From Euryodendron excelsum (Eukaryota > Streptophyta > Magnoliopsida > Ericales > Pentaphylacaceae): a stretch of 64,000 bases of DNA. Location of the stretch: contig CM065379.1 in the NCBI GenBank assembly GCA_033060915.1, positions 17,501 to 81,500 on the forward strand. Reading direction: 5' to 3'. Below, one piece after another: positions 1 through 12,340 of the stretch (positions are counted from its first letter, which is position 1; each line of letters starts with the position of its first letter). The notes beneath the pieces were generated by a model. It worked only from the letters and a program-made list of their open reading frames with translations, had not been told where the DNA came from and searched no databases. The translations under genes and the position numbers were made by a program.

Positions 1-349
1 CTATAGTAGCTTTCCATGGCTGTGGGAATCCTACTGGTAACCCTTACTGGGAGAGTTCTGGAATTATGCATTAGTGTTCCATTCAATTGGCCTCACTGTT
101 GATGAGTATTCCTTATTGTAATCATAAGTTGTGTTGTGTTGTGTTTTCCTACAAGTGTTCAAATTGCCTTTGCTTGCTGTGACTGTAACAATGGAGATTT
201 TGAAGTATGTAAAATTGTTAGGTTAATTTTCTTCTCATACATTTTCCCACATCGTAAGAGAGAATTAGGTCTGCAACAATATAAACATACAATTTGTAAC
301 CTTGAGTCAGTTGTATTAAATTGAAGGTGGTTTCGCTGTGTACTCAACA
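1..349 (+). mobile_element. Tail of a 5' LTR (start outside or unclear)
   Basis: The sequence ends in ...CTCAACA three bases before a perfect initiator-Met-tRNA primer binding site, which is the normal position of a 5' LTR end. Where the LTR begins cannot be seen, and the first part may be unrelated flanking DNA. No protein-coding signal is visible. Confidence 0.5.
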
Positions 350-352
350 ATT

Positions 353-363
353 TGGTATCAGAG
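353..363 (+). other. Primer binding site of an LTR retrotransposon
   Basis: TGGTATCAGAG is the sequence complementary to the 3' end of plant initiator methionine tRNA, used as the minus-strand primer site by Ty1-copia-like and TRIM elements. It directly follows the putative LTR end and is followed by non-coding internal sequence. Confidence 0.75.
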
Positions 364-650
364 AGCCGTGTGAAGGTCTTGGGAGATGTAATAGAGCCAG
401 CGGAGCGCTAGATCGTTTGTTGGTAAAGACTTGAAAATTTTGTTAGAGCTAAGTGTTAGGAGTTGACGGAATTGTTTCTTGAGATGCTGCGGAATGGCAA
501 GATCTGTAACAGCAACACTGTACCGCCATATCTACAAAATGCTAGAAGAACATTTATGAAGTTATATTCACAAGAGTACTGTGGAAGCATCAGCGACACT
601 ACATCACCTCCTATAAGAAAATGTTGAAGTACTCCATAAAAGGATACGGT

Positions 651-832
651 TGCATTTTATGTCTACTACTGAGAAAGAGATGTTGAAGCACCTGAGATGT
701 GTCACCCTGCTGAAGGAGATTGTCGAAGAAATTGGTTACAGTGCATTTTACATCTACTACTGAGAAAGAGATGTTGAAGCACCTAAGACGTGTCACCTTA
801 CCAAAGGAGATTGTCGAAGAAACTGGTTGCAA
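651..832 (+). repeat. Internal tandem duplication, period 91 bp, two copies
   Basis: The block beginning TGCATTTTATGTCTACTACT at 651 is repeated from 742 with few differences. The related element at 32.9 kb has only one unit, so the duplication happened in this copy or its lineage. Confidence 0.85.
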
Positions 833-862
833 TTCAAGAAGAGAGTCAATGTTGAGGGAGAG

Positions 863-1200
863 TGTTAAGAGTCATCATTAACTCATCTAGAATCTTCTAC
901 ATGTTTGTCTAACTCTTCCTTTCTCTCGAATATTCCATCATTTGAAGTCCCTCACTATAGTATCTAGAATGGTCTCATTCTAGAATGTACTAAGCTCAAG
1001 TATATATATAAGACATGGGTTCTTTTGTGAAGTGTGGGTGGCAAATGGAGATGAGCCACCACACCAAGGTTGCTTGTGTGTGTGGGTGGCAAATGAGTGG
1101 AAGCCACCACCACCAAGGTAGCTTGTAAGTGAGTGTGTGCTAGCATAAGTGAGTGTTGTTGTGTGTGTGAAGATAGGTGATGCAGCGGGGTTACAAGAAC
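863..1200 (+). mobile_element. Candidate 3' LTR (start defined, end uncertain)
   Basis: It begins with TGTTAAGAGTC immediately after the purine tract and contains a TATATATATAAG stretch near 1000 that could be the LTR TATA box. I cannot match its end to the 5' LTR end by eye, so the right boundary is a guess. Confidence 0.4.
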
Positions 1201-2415
1201 AAGATAATCAACCCTAGTTCGTTGATTCACCACGAATGCCGAATTAGAATTCTTCCTCCAATCTATTAATTCACCACAAATAACAGGCTTAAGGGTATTA
1301 AACGCTCGTTGATTCGCAGAAAATACCGAACGATTGGAAAGAGGTGCAAATATCGCACACAAACTTTATTAATCTCAAAAATTGCTCAAAACGCCTTAAA
1401 CAAGAGTATAAATAAGCGGCACGAAACCCTATGGCTCAGGACAAACCGGGTTAATAAGAAAAACTAACGAAAATTCAAAAAAAATAAGCCCAAAACATTA
1501 AACGGGCCCAAAATCATACTTAGGAGCGTTCTTTTCACGTTTTCCTAGGGATGAGTAGCCTCATGTCCTACCAAAATAGTATGGATCAAAATTTTGGATC
1601 TCATCCATAGGGATGAGTTTGGGCCTCATTATGCTTTGATTTCGGGTTGTATTTGAAGCCATGTTCTACAAAATTAGTTTGGCCCCACACTCACTAGGAA
1701 AAATTATCTAACATGGCTATCACATCACGTCATCATGTTTATGTGGTGTGACGGTTTATTCATATAATGGTATAAGTAGAGAGAGACAACACTTTTTGAG
1801 ATATTATAAATATTATCCTACATGTATGCTAGCATTTTAATTTTAAAATTCTTGCCATATAAAAGATTGTACATGTGTTACAATTTAAATGGAATGTCAC
1901 ACCATGCCATTATGCTAATGTGATGTGAGAGTCACCCTGATAGTTACTCACCCTAGGGGCATAACTACGGGGGGTGCCAACTTTTAATTAACCTTCCTAT
2001 ATATTATGTATATGTTTATTTAAGAAAAAACCTATTTTATGGTAACCTATAACTTAAAACCCTCCTCTAATCCAATAAAATATAATAAATTTTTTTTTTA
2101 TAGTGGACTATGAACTCTTACCTATTATTATCTAAGAAACAATTTGATTGTCATTTACTTCATATTTTGCCGAGGCTGAATATAAATTAATTTTATTCTC
2201 CATATTGAAATCTAATCTTGCATGCTGATAAATTTCTCATGCTTGAACTTAGCAATATGGGTAAAGAAAACATAAAAATAATAAGAGCAACATTATCCAA
2301 CACAATTTTTATACAAAATGATGGGGGTGTTTGTGATCCATTTAATTCTAATCAAAACATCTACTATTTTAACTCATAATTCAAAGGCTTTTAATATAAC
2401 TTAAATGATTTATAT
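1201..2415. other. Intergenic DNA without a recognised feature
   Basis: AT-rich sequence with no convincing open frame, splice pattern or repeat boundary. A short C/G-richer piece near 1380-1520 (runs such as AACGGGCCCAAAA) may be retrotransposon debris. Confidence 0.4.
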
Positions 2416-2418
2416 ATA

Positions 2419-2677
2419 GCCTGTTTGGAACTTGGGGGAGGGGAGGAGAGGAAGAAAGTTTTCCTCCCTTTTCCCTTCCCTTGTTTGATTCTACTTAAGA
2501 AATAAAGGGGAGGGAGAAGGGAGAATTTTGTTTTTAAATCACTATCTCTCTTTCCTTTCACTTTATTTTTTATTTTTATTTTTTTGCAAAACCAAATAGA
2601 GAGAAGAAAATACTTTTCGTTTATTTTCTCTTCCTTTCTTTTTTCCTTTTTTTCCCTTCCCCAAGTTCCAAATGGGC
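2419..2677. mobile_element. MITE of the GCCTGTTTGGAA family
   Basis: The terminal inverted repeats GCCTGTTTGGAACTTGGGG and CCCCAAGTTCCAAATGGGC face each other across about 260 bp of purine-rich then pyrimidine-rich sequence. Related elements occur at 11247, 12116, 48020 and 55605. The target duplication is not clear here, so the end coordinates may be off by a few bases. Confidence 0.75.
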
Positions 2678-2847
2678 TTTTAATGAGAATCATATAGAAA
2701 ATGTGTGCAAAATGATGTGACTAGACTGTAAGCCTACTATTTTAAAACAAAGAATCCATCAAGACACCCTATAATTACAAAACTATAACAGCTACAAAAA
2801 TTTTAATAATAAAGTCTAAAAACAATTTTATTTTTCATTTTTGCAAG

Positions 2848-3337
2848 GGCGCAAGGCTTCTCTTTGTCCATCGCATGCCATGCTGTATACTTCTCGTTGA
2901 TAACATTATTGATTAGTCTCATTCCGGTTAAGTACCAAAGCAAAGACGATTCTCCATTTGAAACACATCCCATGAACATGGCAGTTTTCTGGATAGCATT
3001 ATGCATCTACGGCTTGGCAATACTATTGAAATTGAAAGTTCGAAGGCATATTAAGTTTAGAAGCATATGTTCTCGAATGCTCAACCATGTCATTCTCGTC
3101 TTCGGACTTCTTTCTCTAGTCTCACTTGTCTTAATCTTCATCCCAAGCTGCCTCAACTGGCTCGTACTCTTCATATGGGCCGTTTTTTCAATTATAGAAG
3201 TGGCCGGAGACTTGATGCATCGGAACATCCAAAGGCTTTACTGGAGAACCATGGACGTAGCTTCTCGAGTCCTCACAAAGCTTAAGGAGTCCAGAGTGGT
3301 GGTCTGGTGGAGCAGCATTGTTTCAACATGTAGTTAG
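2848..3337 (+). CDS. Small four-helix membrane protein, divergent copy 1 (last exon)
   Basis: The open frame runs to the stop at 3337. Its first in-frame Met at 2864 gives 157 aa, but by analogy with the spliced copies at 17.0 and 51.9 kb the exon probably begins at 2848, after the acceptor ...TTTTTGCAAG. The protein has four hydrophobic segments and the family motif SPFETH after helix 1 (followed by PMNMAVFW), but its middle and C-terminal parts differ strongly from the other copies. A basic loop (LKVRRHIKFR) follows helix 2. I found no first exon upstream, so the start of translation is unresolved. Function is unknown. It may be an intact but diverged paralogue or a 5'-truncated relic. Confidence 0.6.
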
Positions 3338-6300
3338 TTCTTTATTTGAATGTATTGGCAATACACTTCGACCCTACATATAGATATATAGTATATGCTT
3401 AGCCTATATATGCTTTTAATTTTTAATTTTAATTTTTGGTAATTTGCATAATGCTTGTACGTGTGTATGTAGCCTACAATGTTGTAATTCCTGAATATTG
3501 AAAGTTTTTCATTTACTAGCAGAGCTGTCCCTTTGCTCTAAAAGAGGGCTCATCTAGCATACAACCAAAAAGCAAAAAGTAAAAAGGGAGGCCTAATTTA
3601 GCTCTAGGCAATGGGAACTTATGATCACAAAAGAGTTAGAAGAGAAAGAGGTAGTAGACTATCTACAAAATTGCTGATAACAATGTGGTGTTGTGGCATT
3701 GGGTTGACTGTTTTGGTTTTTAAGGTCTTGAATTCGACTCTCATATATAAGTGTGAATTATATGTGAATTATATTGTGGCCTTGTGTGATTATTGGGCAG
3801 TTGGATTTTTTTAAAACCAGTGTTAAGTATGATATGTTTTTTCGTATGTAATTATCTTCTATACATTGAAAAATAAAATAAAACAGACAAAAAATACCTG
3901 CAGAATTCACAACCCAAGTGGCTTATTGACTTTTTGGACCAATGCTAATATCTAGAACTATGGATCTTCGTGTGCTTCTCTCTCTCTCTCTCTCGTTTAA
4001 AGTTGAACTTTAAACATTTGTCAAGATTTAATTCAAACAATACGGAAATAGAGCGTGAACACAACAACATTTGTAAAAATATCTCAAAAGTCGGAGCATC
4101 TCCCAAGCACGCGTATACATATTTAAATATAAATGCACAGACAAATACTATAAAATAATTTTTAATTTTCTATGCAACAATTTTTTCAAAAATTCCTAGT
4201 TTTATACTATTTAAAATAAATAAACGAATAAAACATACTAGTCATCAATTTATTAAATTACAAAAAAAATTATTATATATTTTAATATTATAGCAATACA
4301 CGTAGCAACTAACTACTGGTCCCAATTAAAATTTGAGGATTTGACCAATTGAGTTCAATAATTTAACTATTTAAGTTCACAAATTTGACAGAAATTAACT
4401 CTCAGTTTACTATTTTAAGAAATTAACCATTTTATTACAATTATTGGACTTTTTTATTCTTATTTGGAAACTAACGCATTAAAGAAGCAAAAATTCTCAA
4501 ATATATTATAATCATATAATTAATATTAAGTTAATATCATGCACCATAAGAAAATATGAGGATTTCATTAGAGAATTCCCCTTGTTGTAACTCTACTGTC
4601 ATGTAACCAACATAATTGCCAACTACTTACTACCTTAGTTTTTCAAAGGATCTTTCATTAAATTCCAAAGAATGTTGTTGAAATTGGCAACAGTTTTTCC
4701 ACTTGAATGCAATACCGCGGTCATATCAATAATTTTGTTGGGCATTGAAAAAATGTGAGCCCTTGAATCAAAATTTTGGCTACTCTCAATTTTGGATTGG
4801 ATCACATGTTGTGATAATTACAAGCTACAATTTTAGTATAGCACACATTTTGGTAATTATGGTCACATTTCTAGTAATTACTTTTTTCCCAAAACCATCT
4901 CAAATTTAGCACCTCTTTTGCAAAGGTTCTATCTAATGATAAATTTTTTTATATTTTTTGTTCAAGGACTGAAATTTGCACAATGCCGGTATCGTGGCAA
5001 TGTAGGCAGTGGTAGATCTACACCCAAAGCAAGAGAGTCCTGGGCCTCCTGAGTTTTCAAATTTCTGTTTAAACCCTGTGATAATTTTGTATATTTATGA
5101 TAAAATGTTGACTCTTTCCTTCCTTTTTCTTTTTCTCCAAGTTAGAATCAAACAGGAAAAAGGGATTTTTTTTTTTTTCAAATTTTCCCTTATGTTCTCT
5201 TCCTTCCTATAAATTCCAAACATACTGGAAAGTTCGTAATTTTTTTTTCTTTTGGTTCAAATTCCTGAATGCGCCGCCCACGACAGATGAAACAAATCCT
5301 TTCGGATGGTAATGATCAATGTTTTGAAAGGATACTTCAGAAAAGAACGAATAAAGAATGCAAGGGACCTTCGCTCCGGTTTCGGTTCTTGACCTCAAGA
5401 TAAAAGGCGAATCTTGGGGAAATTTTTGGGGTCTTTTTGGAACACACCATGTCTCTGCTCTTTCTAGATACAAATTTACGGGACTCAACGGGAGACTGGA
5501 GAGGACCCATTATATTGTGGAGTCCTTTTGCCTTCTTATGGTTAACTAGATTCATTTTTAATTTGACTTCATGTATTTTAAAACACAATACCAAAATTCT
5601 TGTGATATAGAATAAAATGAAACTATTAATTTTTCTTTTAAAGATAACGGTTACAAGTAAAAATTTACTATTTTCTCAGCTAAAATTATATTCTCACCAA
5701 ATGCAACATCAAAATAATGTTTATACTGGCTCAAGCTTTCTTCTTTCTTTTTTTTCCCTTTCATTTGGATTCCTTCAATTTTGTGAGAATTTTTTGCATG
5801 TATATCTTAATTTAAGATTTTTTATTAAAATTATTTCTCACCACAGTGAAATATTAGAATGATATTTATGTCTTTCTAAGCGTTTTCCCCCCTTTTTTGG
5901 GTTTTTTCTCGCTAGCTGATTGGGGTAACAGCCATCATAAAATTTCATTTTTGCCCTTACTATACCACTTAAATTTTTACCACATGCCATTCTGTACTGT
6001 TCTTTTTGTATATTTACGATACATCCTGCATGCTACCCTACTCTAACGCTTTTATTTTATTTTTGATGATGGGTGAGAATTCGTGTCTAAGGCAGAGCCC
6101 TTCAAACCTAAACCTCTCAAGTGTTGACAGGCATCCACAATCCACCACTAATACTTTGCCAATATTGAAAATAGTTTGAACTATTCATAAGCTAATATTT
6201 AGGGTAACAACTATGAATATGATATATATTTTTATAATTTTTGTACATTCTTAATTAGAAATTATGCCATAAAAAAGATCAGGTTTATTTCTTTGTTTTC

Positions 6301-7499
6301 TTTTAAGTAAATGTGAAAAATGTTTAATAACCCTATCTGTTTTTTGGAAATAATGGTAAGAAGTGTATCAATAAATAAACAGTTTATGTTATAAAGGTGT
6401 AGCGCCACTTTATATATGTAATTTGAACTATAGTTGGCGTTAAATATTTCTAATATAAAATTGTTATACTTATTCTATATGTATGTACACTACTTCAGGG
6501 TTGTAAAATGAATCAAACTACTTGAATTTGATCCGTGTTTGGATTGCTAACTCCTTGGTTGAGATCAACTTGTTATCTAAACAAACCAAGTATGAAGAAA
6601 TTTTGAAACTTGTTATTTTTTATATCTTCGATAAACTTATATGCAATCTAGAAACTTGTTATTTTTTAGCTCTTTAATAAACTTATACGCAATCTATTAC
6701 TGTATAAAAAATCAAGTTATTCGAATTTGTTTTGATTAAAACTCATTTAAGAGCAACCTAAAAAGACAAATAAGTCAAATTTGAATACATTTGAAATCCG
6801 GTTAAAGTTTTCACGTGAAACTTGAATACTCTTTGAACAATTCCCTACTCCGCATGACTTGGTTGGTTTTCAGGCTTACAGCCTTGTCTACTTCGGCTCC
6901 TTTACAAAAATTCTAGATCATTGATACTCTGTATGGAAATTATTGGCATAAAGACCATTAAAACGACAAAAGGAAAAATGTCTTCATCAGATTATCATGT
7001 ATTCAAACAAAATTAGAACATTAACTTCAAACCTATTAATTGAACATCGAATACATAGAAGCATTCAGCTCCACTTTGGTAATGGTAGCCTTAAATTTTG
7101 TATGGATAATGCTATACAATCAGAAAATTCATACAGAATTTATATCCAAAATGATATGTTTGAGTTGTGGATCTATTACTTTAAAATAAAGAACCCATCA
7201 AAATATATTTTAATTACAAAATTATCACTGTCACATCATTCTGATTTAAAATTCTGTTTAAAAATTTTAAAAAAATAATATTTTTCATTTTGTATAGGAA
7301 CATCATTTGTAACATGACCGGACAGGCCGTGAGCGGGAAGCACCTCAATTAAGACGCCAACAGCAATGGACTATGGAGTCATAAGGAAAAAACCAAGAAA
7401 AAAAAAAAGTAAAACAATATTTTGGCCAAGTTTTGGCGGTGTTATGTAAACCCCCACTACTAACCAGACTCTCTTTTCGGAAGGAAGGAACAGTCTCAT
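3338..7499. other. AT-rich intergenic DNA with MITE debris
   Basis: No gene is supported. A half-MITE related to the GCCTGTTTGG family is recognisable at about 5100-5225 (an AATCAAACAGGAAAAAGG segment and a CTATAAATTCCAAACATA end). A (CT)n tract lies at about 3976-3993. The segment 7090-7270 resembles short AT-rich inverted-repeat elements seen elsewhere in the window, but I cannot fix its ends. Confidence 0.45.
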
Positions 7500-7830
7500 T
7501 CCTGTTTTCAATTTTTGTGTTTTCAAGAACAAAAAAAAATTGAGAGCTTCTCACTTTTCATGTTCTCAGAAACAAAAAATGAGACTATTGAAAACACTAT
7601 CAGTTTCATACCATTTTCTTTTTCGTATAAAAACAGTTCCGGAACCTTAGAAAATAATTTTTTAATAGTACCCAAAACTGTGGTGTTTTTTAGAATTTTT
7701 TTTGAAAACAAAGTTTCGAAACTGGTTTATCAAACGTTGTTTTGACGAAAATAATTTTCAGAACTAATTCGCCAAATGTGTTTTCTGTGAATTTTAAAAA
7801 ACAAAAACAAAAAACAAAAACTGAAACATG
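7500..7830. mobile_element. MITE-like repeat shared with the SPX-gene intron
   Basis: The core 'TTTTCATGTTCTC..AAACAAAAAATGAGA..ATTGAAAACA' matches the sequence in the second SPX intron at about 35560-35650. Both are flanked by AAAACAAAAACTGAAAC-like ends. This shows a dispersed repeat. The exact termini and target duplication were not resolved. Confidence 0.5.
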
Positions 7831-8406
7831 AGAAAAAAGGAAAGAAAGTGTGAGAGTAATCAAAGGAAAAGTAATTTGATGTTTCTTTTCCTTTTCTTTC
7901 AAGCTAGAAATTAAACAGAAAATGAAAAAAAATAATTGTTTTTTCTTCCTTTTTTTGAAGTACTTCCAAACAGACTTATAATTGGAAATTAACTTGCAGA
8001 TGCTGAGGTAATGTACCATAAGGACCAACTGACTTTTGGGAATTAGAAGGAACATATGGACTGTGAGTGGTTCAAGGGATTTGGATTCTCTCCATTCCAT
8101 AATTTAGAACGGAGATCTCCATTCCATTGATTAAGCTATTGACACGTCAGTTGAAATAAAAATAAAAAATTTAGATGAGTTGATGTAAAATTTATTTAAA
8201 TATAAATGATTTTATAATTATATATAAGGAAATAAATTTTAATACAAAACGACGTAATTTTAGTAAAACATATGATAAAATTATATTTAATCCATTAATT
8301 ATGGAATAGACAGAATTTAAATCCGGTTCAAGTGTCAAACACGTAAAGGTCAACAACATATTAATGGAGTAATAGAAAAAAAAAAATTAAAAACTCCAGA
8401 AGTATT

Positions 8407-8834
8407 ACAGGGGGTCTGGATGTTGCAAATACAAGCACATTCATATCTTTTGCTCATTACTAACAATATTTGGGTCAAATTGCGGCTGTGTTATTGCAAA
8501 CCATCCACTACTCACCGAGGATTAATTTAATATTACACGAGTCAAGGGCCAAGTCCACTCCCCATAAAACCATTAATTTGATAGTACATGAGCCAATGGA
8601 CCTCCTATGGATATTGAATTACAGGGGTCTGAATGTTGCAAATACAAGCACATTCATATCTTTTGCTCGTAACTAACAATATTTGGGTCAAATTGCGGCT
8701 GTTTTATTGTAAACCATCCACTACTCACCGAGGATTAATTTAACATTAAATGAGTCAAGGGCCAAGTCTACTCCCCCCTAAAAACATTAATTTAATATTC
8801 CATGAGCCAATGGACCTCCTATGAATATTGAATT
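8407..8834. repeat. Tandem duplication, period about 213 bp
   Basis: The block starting ACAGGGGGTCTGGATGTTGC at 8407 recurs from 8621 with scattered substitutions. No coding content is evident in either unit. Confidence 0.9.
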
Positions 8835-9190
8835 GATTGGGACAAATGTTAATATCTTTTTGTTTGTTTGATATTGTCATGAATACTGTCATGAGTTAGA
8901 TAGTGCTTCAATAACACTAAATAATTTTTTTATTGTATATTCGATTCTTTGAGACCCTATGTTACCTTTGCGCCTTCCCTGTTAGGTGGAGTCTTAAGGT
9001 GAATTCAAATAATAGTGGCTAAAAGAATCGAAAAACTCTAAAATAGAATCAACCCTACGGTTGATTTGATTGAAGGTGTTAGGTGTTCAGTTCAATACTA
9101 AGTCTTAATATGGTCAAATCAATATATTCAGTTTAATTCTTCAATTGGAATTTTTACAATTTAAGAACCGACCAAGACCTAATTTATATT

Positions 9191-9384
9191 TGCTACAAAA
9201 CTCTACATACATATTGTAGATATGACTTTAAATAGTTATTTGTCATATTTAATTATTGTTTATTTCTTTTAAAGATACAAAGTTGATATGCTACGAAACT
9301 CTACATACATATTGTAGATATGACTTTAAATAGTTATTTGTCATATTTAATTATTGTTTATTTCTTTTAAAGATACAAAGTTGA
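9191..9384. repeat. Tandem duplication, period 98 bp, nearly identical copies
   Basis: The block from TGCTACAAAACTCTACATAC (9191) repeats from 9289. I see only a single substitution (CAAAA/CGAAA) and junction differences, so this duplication is recent compared with other repeats here. Confidence 0.93.
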
Positions 9385-10640
9385 GTATATTTTTATAATT
9401 TTTAAGTGAATAAATCAAACTTTATATAAAACAACAGAACCAATCTGACCACAAATGAACCTTGGGACCTACCCAAACAAACTTGAACCCACTTGGATTA
9501 AATTAGTTCGATCTCACGGGATTGTCGGTTCGATTTTGAATCTAAAAACTTAGAATCGACCAAGATCAATTGGGTTCTAAATTTGGCATAAACTCAAACC
9601 TACCTGACCTATGTATAAATTTAAGTAGAAAAATTCAATGCAATGTGAGAGGAAGAGCACAAGTGACATACAGTTCAAAATTTCAGTGCTAGAGAGCACT
9701 AGGCATATGTCACCTCTAATTATGCCAATTGACGTGGCGTACCTTTTTGGTTTAAATGGAACTCTCCGTAAAGAAAAAATAATTTGATGCTTTTGGTGCA
9801 TCATGTCATTTTTACTTCTCTTACAGTGCAATGACTCTTCTAATAAGTGAGAAGAGTCTAGTTGTTATTTTCATAATCCACATAGCAAATGACTATTATA
9901 TTATAAAAAGAGGGACAAAGTAATATGGTACTCTAAGAGTATTGAAAAATTTCTCAAATCGATTTGACAAAATAATAAACACTATAATAAAAGAGAAAAA
10001 TCGCTTTACTCAAATCGTTTTAGGATTGTCCCAATTCTTCCTCTTCCTTATTTTCTTCCTTCGCTCTCTTGGCATTGGGATGTTGCAATGGAAATTTTCC
10101 AGGGTGATAACTTGTATAAAAACACATGCATAAATAAACCCATATGTACTTAATTTTTTCTGTGTTTAATTTCTTTTGTTTGTTTTTTGGTGAAAGTAGA
10201 AAAGAAAACTGACCTGGCTTAGCCACACGTGAGGCCACGTCACAGGTGACTTAAGTCCGTGTAGAAATGCGATTTACAAGGCAAGCAATCGACACTAAAT
10301 ACATTCGCAAAAGATACATATGACACTACCGACCCAATCAACTTTTCAAATTTGTTGCGTTCTTGCTTTGACAGAAATTGGAAACTTGCCAATTCTAAGA
10401 CTATATATACCCACTGTGGTTCCCTCTTCATATTACACTTTTTTTTTTTTTCTTTTCTGGCTTCAGTGAGGTAACGTTGCATGGATGTTACACTGGTCTC
10501 TATGATATTATTGAAAAACTCTGTTAGTTCCTACAAATTTTTGTATAGAAAGCTCTATACCAAATTAGTGAGGCAGTAGTATGTTTTAAATTGTTTATCA
10601 TGCTACATATATATAATTTATGTACATAATTTCAATACAT

Positions 10641-10745
10641 AATGAAGTGGTTGTTTATAGTCCTTTCTTTTTAAACTAGAACACCTACTACACAAAATGA
10701 AGTGGTTCTTCATAGTCCTTTCTTTTTAAACTAGAACACCTACTA
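10641..10745. repeat. Tandem duplication, period 55 bp
   Basis: AATGAAGTGGTT..ACTAGAACACCTACTAC at 10641-10695 repeats at 10696-10745 with few changes. It lies in the presumed 5' flank or lost intron of membrane-protein copy 2. Confidence 0.9.
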
Positions 10746-11175
10746 CTTTTGTTTATAATTTAAAAAATTCTACACTGACCAAAAATGGAGAGTTTTATTA
10801 CAGAAAGAAACATATATTTTTTTTTAGTGAGAAATTATAGGAAACAATATATGTATTTACAACATAGAGGAGGAATGTGAGTTTTTTGTGCTTGCTTTTT
10901 TCCTTGGGCTGTTAACTTGGAGGAAATTAGCTTAAGTTTTTGCACTACTATTTTCTTAAACAAAACAAATATATGGCAGTGATTTTCTTGAAAAAACAAG
11001 TCACTTTGATGAGTCTTCTAATCAATGTGTTGGGACCTAACTCTGCTGCATTTTTAGCTTATATTTCCCTCAATTTCACTTGAGAAATTTTTGTATACAA
11101 ATATTAGAAGTTTGTTTTATTTTTCCTAACATCTGATTGAAAGTAATTTCCCTTTTTCCCTCTTTGTGATGACAG

Positions 11176-11871
11176 TGCAAACGAACAAAATCCTTTTTCT
11201 TCCCCCCAATTTCAATCCATTTTTATCCTTCTCATTTCGACTCTAATAGCCTGTTTGGAAGTTGTGGAAAAGAAAGGAAGGAAAGGGAAAGGGGAGGAGA
11301 GAGAAAATGAAGAAAAAAGTAAAGGAAAAGGGAGGGAAAGTTTTAAATAATCTCTCTCTTTCTCTCTCTTCTTTCCCTCCACTTTTCTTTTCAAATTCAA
11401 ACAAGAAAAAGATTTTAAACAGTACTTTCTCTTTCTTTTCCTTCCTTTCCCTCCCTTTTCACAATTTTCAAACAGGCTATAAGCGCCCTTATCCAAGTAA
11501 AGTACCAAAGCAAGAATCATTCCTCATTTGAAACTCACTACAAAACTATGGTAGCCTTCATTACTGCCGTATTTGTTTACACCATAACATTAGCGGTTGA
11601 AATAATAGCGGAAACTCAAAACACAAGCTATTGTGTTGTTTGTGGTCGTATCAGTTTATTCTCAGGAGGTCTTGCCTCAATTTTGCTTGTACTAATTATT
11701 GTTCCTATGTTTGGGTGGCTTATTTTAATCTTATGGAGCATCTTCCACGTAAGGTTATTACGTGACTCATTTATAGCACTGTTTTACCAAGCATTGTTAA
11801 ATGTGTTACACATGCTGATGATGGATCATAATTTGAGGGAGAAACTCGACACCAGTTGCTTGAGAAATTAA
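11176..11871 (+). pseudogene. Small four-helix membrane protein, copy 2, exon 2 split by a MITE
   Basis: Exon 2 starts at 11176 after the acceptor TGATGACAG, matching the acceptors of copies 3, 4 and 5. The reading frame runs NANEQNPFSS... through helix 1 until a 233-bp MITE (11247-11479) interrupts it and brings in a stop. Past the MITE the frame resumes with ALIQVKYQSKNHSSFETH and continues to the stop at 11871. Without the MITE and one copy of its 3-bp target duplication, the two halves are in frame. An internal Met at 11548 still opens 107 aa covering helices 2-4. I found no first exon. The intron sequence just upstream is shared with copy 4 (46.4-46.73 kb). It is likely dead, or at most makes an N-terminally truncated product. 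Confidence 0.8.
11247..11479. mobile_element. PIF/Harbinger (Tourist-like) MITE with TAA target duplication
   Basis: The element begins TAGCCTGTTTGGAAGTTGTG and ends with the inverted form CACAATTTTCAAACAGGCTA. It is flanked by TAA at 11244-11246 and 11480-11482. Copies 3, 4 and 5 of the host gene carry the uninterrupted sequence CTCTAAGTRCCC at the same place, giving natural empty sites. A 3-bp TWA target duplication is the hallmark of PIF/Harbinger elements. Confidence 0.9.
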
Positions 11872-12115
11872 CATTTTCATCTATGGAATCATCATGCAAA
11901 GAAGCTAAATAATGTTTTTACCTATTTGTTCCTCGGTTGTATATAATTTTTTTTAATCTCCAAGTTGATGTACATATAGTCTTCTAAATTTGTTTGAATG
12001 AAGTTCTCTTTTTGGTAAAAGAAATATATATTGTCAAATAAAATTCATCCTCAAATGTAGTTTGGAGTAATGTAAGGCCATGGAGAATCAACCTTTCCGT
12101 TTCAATGTAACGAAC

Positions 12116-12340
12116 AGCCTGTTAGGAAATTGGGAGAGAAAACAGAAGGGAAAGAAAATATGAAGAAAAACTATTTTTCCTTCCTTGTTTTGTTTTGCGA
12201 AGCAAATGTGAGGAAAGTGAAAGAAAAGAAGAATAATTTAAAATTTTCTCTTTATTTTTCTTTCGTTTTGCTCTTAGGTAAAATTAAATAAGAAAAGGAA
12301 AACAAACAGTGATTTTTCCTTCTCTCGCTAAACAAGCTCT
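12116..12340. mobile_element. MITE of the GCCTGTTTGGAA family, 3' of copy 2
   Basis: Starts AGCCTGTTAGGAAATTGGGAG and ends CTAAACAAGCTCT. An equivalent element occupies the same position 3' of copy 4 (about 48020-48202), so it was in place before the segmental duplication. Confidence 0.7.

Larger units (their letters stand above)
350..862 (+). mobile_element. Short non-coding internal domain of an LTR retrotransposon (TRIM-like or deletion derivative)
   Basis: This 513-bp stretch lies between the primer binding site and a purine-rich tract (GAGGGAGAG, 854-862) directly followed by TGTTAAGAGTC, the expected start of a 3' LTR. No gag or pol coding is visible, so the element is either a TRIM-like non-autonomous retrotransposon or an internally deleted copia element. 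A second, older copy of the same internal domain lies at about 32681-33072, also ending in a purine tract and TGTTAGGAGTC. This shows it is a repeated family in the genome. Confidence 0.6.

Noticed and set aside
3611..3814. 67-codon frame with a possible pol III-like motif GGTCTTGAATTCGACTC
   Set aside because: The motif departs from the B-box consensus and no element boundaries were visible.
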